Below, in pieces: positions 7,379 to 9,805 of a stretch of DNA of 9,805 nucleotides (positions are counted from its first letter, which is position 1; each line of letters begins with the position of its first letter). The DNA lies in NCBI GenBank assembly GCA_030838885.1, contig JAUZEU010000671.1, forward strand, positions 1 through 9,805, read 5' to 3'. The DNA is from Bryobacterales bacterium (GTDB taxonomy: Bacteria > Acidobacteriota > Terriglobia > Bryobacterales > Bryobacteraceae). Below the pieces are notes generated by a model. That model had not been told where the DNA came from. It saw only the letters and a list, made by a program, of their open reading frames with translations, and made no database searches. The translations under genes and the position numbers were made by a program.

Positions 7379-7388
7379 GGTCCGGACC
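7379..7388. promoter_or_regulatory. 10-bp perfect palindrome, possible operator
   Basis: GGTCCGGACC at 7379-7388 is a perfect 10-bp palindrome. Its core TCCGGA recurs at 7408-7413, 27 bp away. The palindrome falls at the inferred transcription start of the gasdermin operon and the second TCCGGA lies within the spacer side of its -35 box. It could bind a dimeric repressor, but no regulator gene is in the window and the motif is short. Confidence 0.25.
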
Positions 7389-7389
7389 T

Positions 7390-7418
7390 ATTCGAACACC
7401 TCTTGCCTCCGGAATCAA
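7390..7418 (-). promoter_or_regulatory. Candidate sigma-70-type promoter of the gasdermin operon
   Basis: On the minus strand TTGATT (7413-7418) and TCGAAT (7390-7395) are 17 bp apart. Each agrees with the consensus at four of six positions, but the -10 lacks the important second-position A. It would start transcription near 7383, giving a leader of about 30 nt that includes the ribosome site. The spacing is good and the hexamers are mediocre. No other promoter is evident inside the four-gene operon. Confidence 0.3.
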
Positions 7419-7469
7419 CGCTTAAGACAGTATTTCCTGCAGCGGCGGGATATTTTTCGGATCCTGCGG

Positions 7470-7475
7470 TAAAAT
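7470..7475 (+). promoter_or_regulatory. Candidate -10 box giving a leaderless mRNA for the CHAT-TPR gene
   Basis: TAAAAT at 7470-7475 is one base from the TATAAT consensus and ends 11 nt before the ATG at 7487. Transcription would start about 5 nt before the ATG. No purine-rich ribosome site is seen between 7476 and 7486 (TCACCACATCC), which fits a leaderless message. No good -35 is visible at 17 bp. Confidence 0.35.
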
Positions 7476-7486
7476 TCACCACATCC

Positions 7487-9805
7487 ATGCCGGTTTATCG
7501 CCAGACCGCCATCGTCACGTTCACCTTGCCAGGGGTCAATATCGAGGAGCGGATGCCGCTCACCCGCGAGCGCGAGTACGGTGTAACAATCCGTATCGGG
7601 GAGCGCGAGTATCCTGCGCAGAATTTCCGCTCGCCGCGCAATGACGAAGAATGGCGAGAGTATGTGCGCCGGCTTCGAGACTGCAACACGAACCGCAACG
7701 AAAATGGATATCGCGGGGCTGTCTTAATTCGCACCATCGGTCGCGACCTCTATGAAAAGCTGGCCGGCTTGAGCCCGCGCCTGGCGGAATTTCTGCGGAA
7801 CGCCACCGTGCCAAGACGGCTTGTGATTCAGACTACGCGGCCCGAGCTTCACACCCTGCCTTGGGGTGCACTCTACGACACTGATGGAAACTTTCTCGCT
7901 GCCGGCGATCTGTCGATAGCCGAGTGCTGGGAGGATTTCTCCACTTTGCCGGAAGCTATGCGGGACCGCCTGAATCTTAAAGCCGAGTTAGCCCCGGACA
8001 CTAAGAAGATCACCCGATCATCCCTGGAGGATCTTCCGGAAGAGATCACTCGCAATCCGTTCGGCGCCCCGGACATTCTCCACATGGAGGCCCATGGCAA
8101 CGCCGTACTAGGCGAGATAGGTGAAGTAGGCTCGTGGAAGATGGCACAGAAGTTCGAAAAAGCCAAGGTGGCCCTGCTATGGAGTTGTTATTCTGCTTCT
8201 GGTAATTCCTGGGGCGACTCTCCCGCAATGTGTCTCCATCGCCTTGGTTCCACGTTCGTCTTATCGTTTCAGGCTGAGTTGCACAACCTGGATGCGCAAT
8301 CCATCTCCAGTGACTTGTACCGGGGTGTCTTCGGCCCGATGCCCAGCCGCGATCTCGAATCAACCCTCGTTCGCATCCGCGCAGCCCGATTCAGGGACCA
8401 GTTTGAGAATGCAAACTGGGCTTCCATTACGCTGTACCTGCGCAATCCGATAGATCTGAGTGCGTTACCGCTCAACGGACCCCGCGTGCCTGCCGAATGC
8501 TGGAGCGAGGAAGCCCTGGACAATCATTGGGATGAAGTGGTGAAAACGGTAGCGCGATTGAAACCCGGCGACCGGTTGAGTCTGGAAGGTGCCCCGCAGC
8601 CTGACAAACTCCCAGAAGGTCCTTTCCGCACCTGGAAAGGTACGGTGATCCGACTCGACGGCGGGCAGGATCCCTTGTCGAAATCGACCCTTAAGCAGTT
8701 GGATCTCGACCCGGACCAGGCGCCGAAGACGCATCCCGCCGATTGCCTCACCTGGTTCTTCGACAAGGTCGCGCGTTACGGTGCGCCCCTGATCGTTTGG
8801 AGCAACTCCGCACCGCGTCACCTCAAATTTCTGGAACTGATTGCGCCTTCCAATACCTTAACCTTTCTGCTTCTCTACGGGCCACCGGATATTCGCGGCG
8901 TCGTGGAACTGGTCAATGACAACCGCCTCGCCGAGGCGCGAACAGTCTCGGCCGGGCTAACAGAAGAATCGGGCGATGAGTGCTGGCAAGCCGCGTATAT
9001 GGCCTATGCGCGCAGCGAGAACGAAACGGAAGCCTTACGGTGTATTTACGCTCTGAAGAGTGAATCCGAGCGGATGCTGCTTTCAGGAAATTTTGTGAGC
9101 CGATTCGGTCTGGATCCCAGGGATCCCGGCCGTAGATTGGCTGGGCTGGAGCGCCGCCAGGTGGAGGAAGCTTACTATCAGGCGGCCACAAGCATATCTG
9201 ATAAAAATGACCGTGATATCGGCCGCGCGCGTCTGGAGTTGGGCTATCTGCTGCAGTCACAAGGTGAGTTTGCCGCGGCCGAGCACATCTATCGTGATGC
9301 AACCGAAAATCTGGAGCGAGCCACGCAACGCGACACGCGCTGGCATATTGCGCTGGGCCGCGTGCTGCGTGACCGAGCGGACTTGCTCGCTCGCCAGCGC
9401 AGCCGTCTGGCCGAAGCCTTGGCCCTGCTGCAACGCGCGCTCGCAATCCACTCTTATCACGGACGCGAACTGCAAGTGGCCTATTCAAACGTCACGGCCG
9501 CACGAATCGCCCTCGCTGCAGGTCGCCATTCAGACGCCATTGAGCATGCCTTAGACGCAGCAAATATTTTTGAGGGTTGCGACACCTGGCGAGGTTGGAG
9601 CGAGCCGGTATTGATCCTACTCGACGCGCTGGCTGAGACACGTCAAACGGACCGCATGATAGCGATATCGGACCTGGGAATAGCGAAAGTTGGCAACTCG
9701 AATTTAGCTGAGGGACTGCAGAAGATGGCTCAGGCACGGTTGAGATTCAAGAAGGCGCAGGCGTTTTGGATCGCAGGCAAGCTGGATGCGGCGAGTGAGC
9801 AATTG
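7487..9805 (+). CDS. CHAT caspase-like protease with TPR-like C-terminal region (3' end outside window)
   Basis: The frame is open for 773 codons from ATG 7487 to the window end, with no stop. The N-terminal part (1-110) is beta-rich and unrecognised. CHAT landmarks follow: RLVIQTTRPELHTLPWGAL (LPWG at 124-127), ILHMEAHGN with His203, and ALLWSCYSASG with Cys234; the 31-residue His-Cys gap is short. Then comes RLGSTFVLSFQAEL, the strand that follows the Cys loop. A middle region (about 330-540), with APLIVWSNSAPRH and LTFLLLYGPPD, is not recognised. Residues about 575-770 are helical pairs of TPR type: ARLELGYLLQSQGEFAAAEHIY, AEALALLQRALAIH and RIALAAGRHSDAIEHALDAA. The gene is divergent from the gasdermin and shares its 135-bp upstream region, so it may be a further activator or regulator of that system. 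In family terms this is CHAT-TPR, the reverse order of the TPR-CHAT protease of type III-E CRISPR. Confidence 0.82.
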   Translation, partial: MPVYRQTAIVTFTLPGVNIEERMPLTREREYGVTIRIGEREYPAQNFRSPRNDEEWREYVRRLRDCNTNRNENGYRGAVLIRTIGRDLYEKLAGLSPRLAEFLRNATVPRRLVIQTTRPELHTLPWGALYDTDGNFLAAGDLSIAECWEDFSTLPEAMRDRLNLKAELAPDTKKITRSSLEDLPEEITRNPFGAPDILHMEAHGNAVLGEIGEVGSWKMAQKFEKAKVALLWSCYSASGNSWGDSPAMCLHRLGSTFVLSFQAELHNLDAQSISSDLYRGVFGPMPSRDLESTLVRIRAARFRDQFENANWASITLYLRNPIDLSALPLNGPRVPAECWSEEALDNHWDEVVKTVARLKPGDRLSLEGAPQPDKLPEGPFRTWKGTVIRLDGGQDPLSKSTLKQLDLDPDQAPKTHPADCLTWFFDKVARYGAPLIVWSNSAPRHLKFLELIAPSNTLTFLLLYGPPDIRGVVELVNDNRLAEARTVSAGLTEESGDECWQAAYMAYARSENETEALRCIYALKSESERMLLSGNFVSRFGLDPRDPGRRLAGLERRQVEEAYYQAATSISDKNDRDIGRARLELGYLLQSQGEFAAAEHIYRDATENLERATQRDTRWHIALGRVLRDRADLLARQRSRLAEALALLQRALAIHSYHGRELQVAYSNVTAARIALAAGRHSDAIEHALDAANIFEGCDTWRGWSEPVLILLDALAETRQTDRMIAISDLGIAKVGNSNLAEGLQKMAQARLRFKKAQAFWIAGKLDAASEQL

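Noticed and set aside
9107..9129. GGATCCCAGGGATCCC repeat, considered as a regulatory or recombination site.
   Set aside because: It encodes GLDPRDPG in the middle of the CHAT-TPR gene and is explained by coding.
8046..9488. Several minus-strand open frames of 80-190 residues opposite the CHAT-TPR gene.
   Set aside because: The plus frame is open without interruption for 773 codons and has CHAT and TPR motifs; the opposite frames have none.
7487..9805. Possible type III-E CRISPR (Craspase) TPR-CHAT component.
   Set aside because: Domain order is CHAT then TPR, no repeat-spacer array or Cas7-11-like gene is in the window, and the neighbour is a gasdermin.

Overview
The window is GC-rich bacterial DNA. 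Its centre is a compact gene cluster that I read as a bacterial gasdermin (bGSDM) cell-death locus, flanked on the left by the remains of an IS66-type insertion sequence. The taxon cannot be fixed from the sequence. GC-rich codon use, large STAND/CHAT proteins and an IS66 element would suit Acidobacteriota, Myxococcota or similar environmental bacteria, but that is a guess.

Layout, left to right. Positions 3-272 (+) encode the C-terminal tail of an IS66-family transposase, cut by the window edge. Four genes on the minus strand then form one tight operon, transcribed from about 7383 down to 315. In order of transcription they are: (1) a 265-residue bacterial gasdermin (7351-6554); (2) a 1181-residue protein with a CHAT caspase-like domain, a NACHT/STAND-like middle and a helical-repeat C-terminus (6551-3006, GTG start, 2 nt after the gasdermin stop); (3) a 439-residue alpha/beta-hydrolase-like protein with a GHSFG nucleophile elbow (3061-1742, 56-nt overlap with gene 2); (4) a 476-residue caspase-fold cysteine peptidase resembling gingipains (C25) and CHAT (1745-315, ATGA overlap with gene 3). 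On the plus strand, divergent from the gasdermin, lies a second CHAT protein with a TPR-like C-terminal region (7487 to beyond the window end). Its 135-bp shared upstream region holds candidate promoters and a 10-bp perfect palindrome.

Working model. It is established that bacterial gasdermins are held inactive by a short C-terminal peptide and are activated by neighbouring proteases, often caspase-like, after which they form membrane pores and kill the infected cell. By inference, the NACHT-like/HEAT-like part of gene 2 senses a trigger and its CHAT domain cuts the gasdermin. The C25-like peptidase, the alpha/beta hydrolase and the divergent CHAT-TPR protein would be regulators, further proteases in a cascade, or extra effectors. 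The unusual points are three separate caspase-fold proteases around one gasdermin, a STAND module whose Walker A and B residues look degenerate, a gasdermin with no N-terminal cysteine, and an alpha/beta hydrolase inside the operon. No RNA genes or CRISPR arrays were seen.
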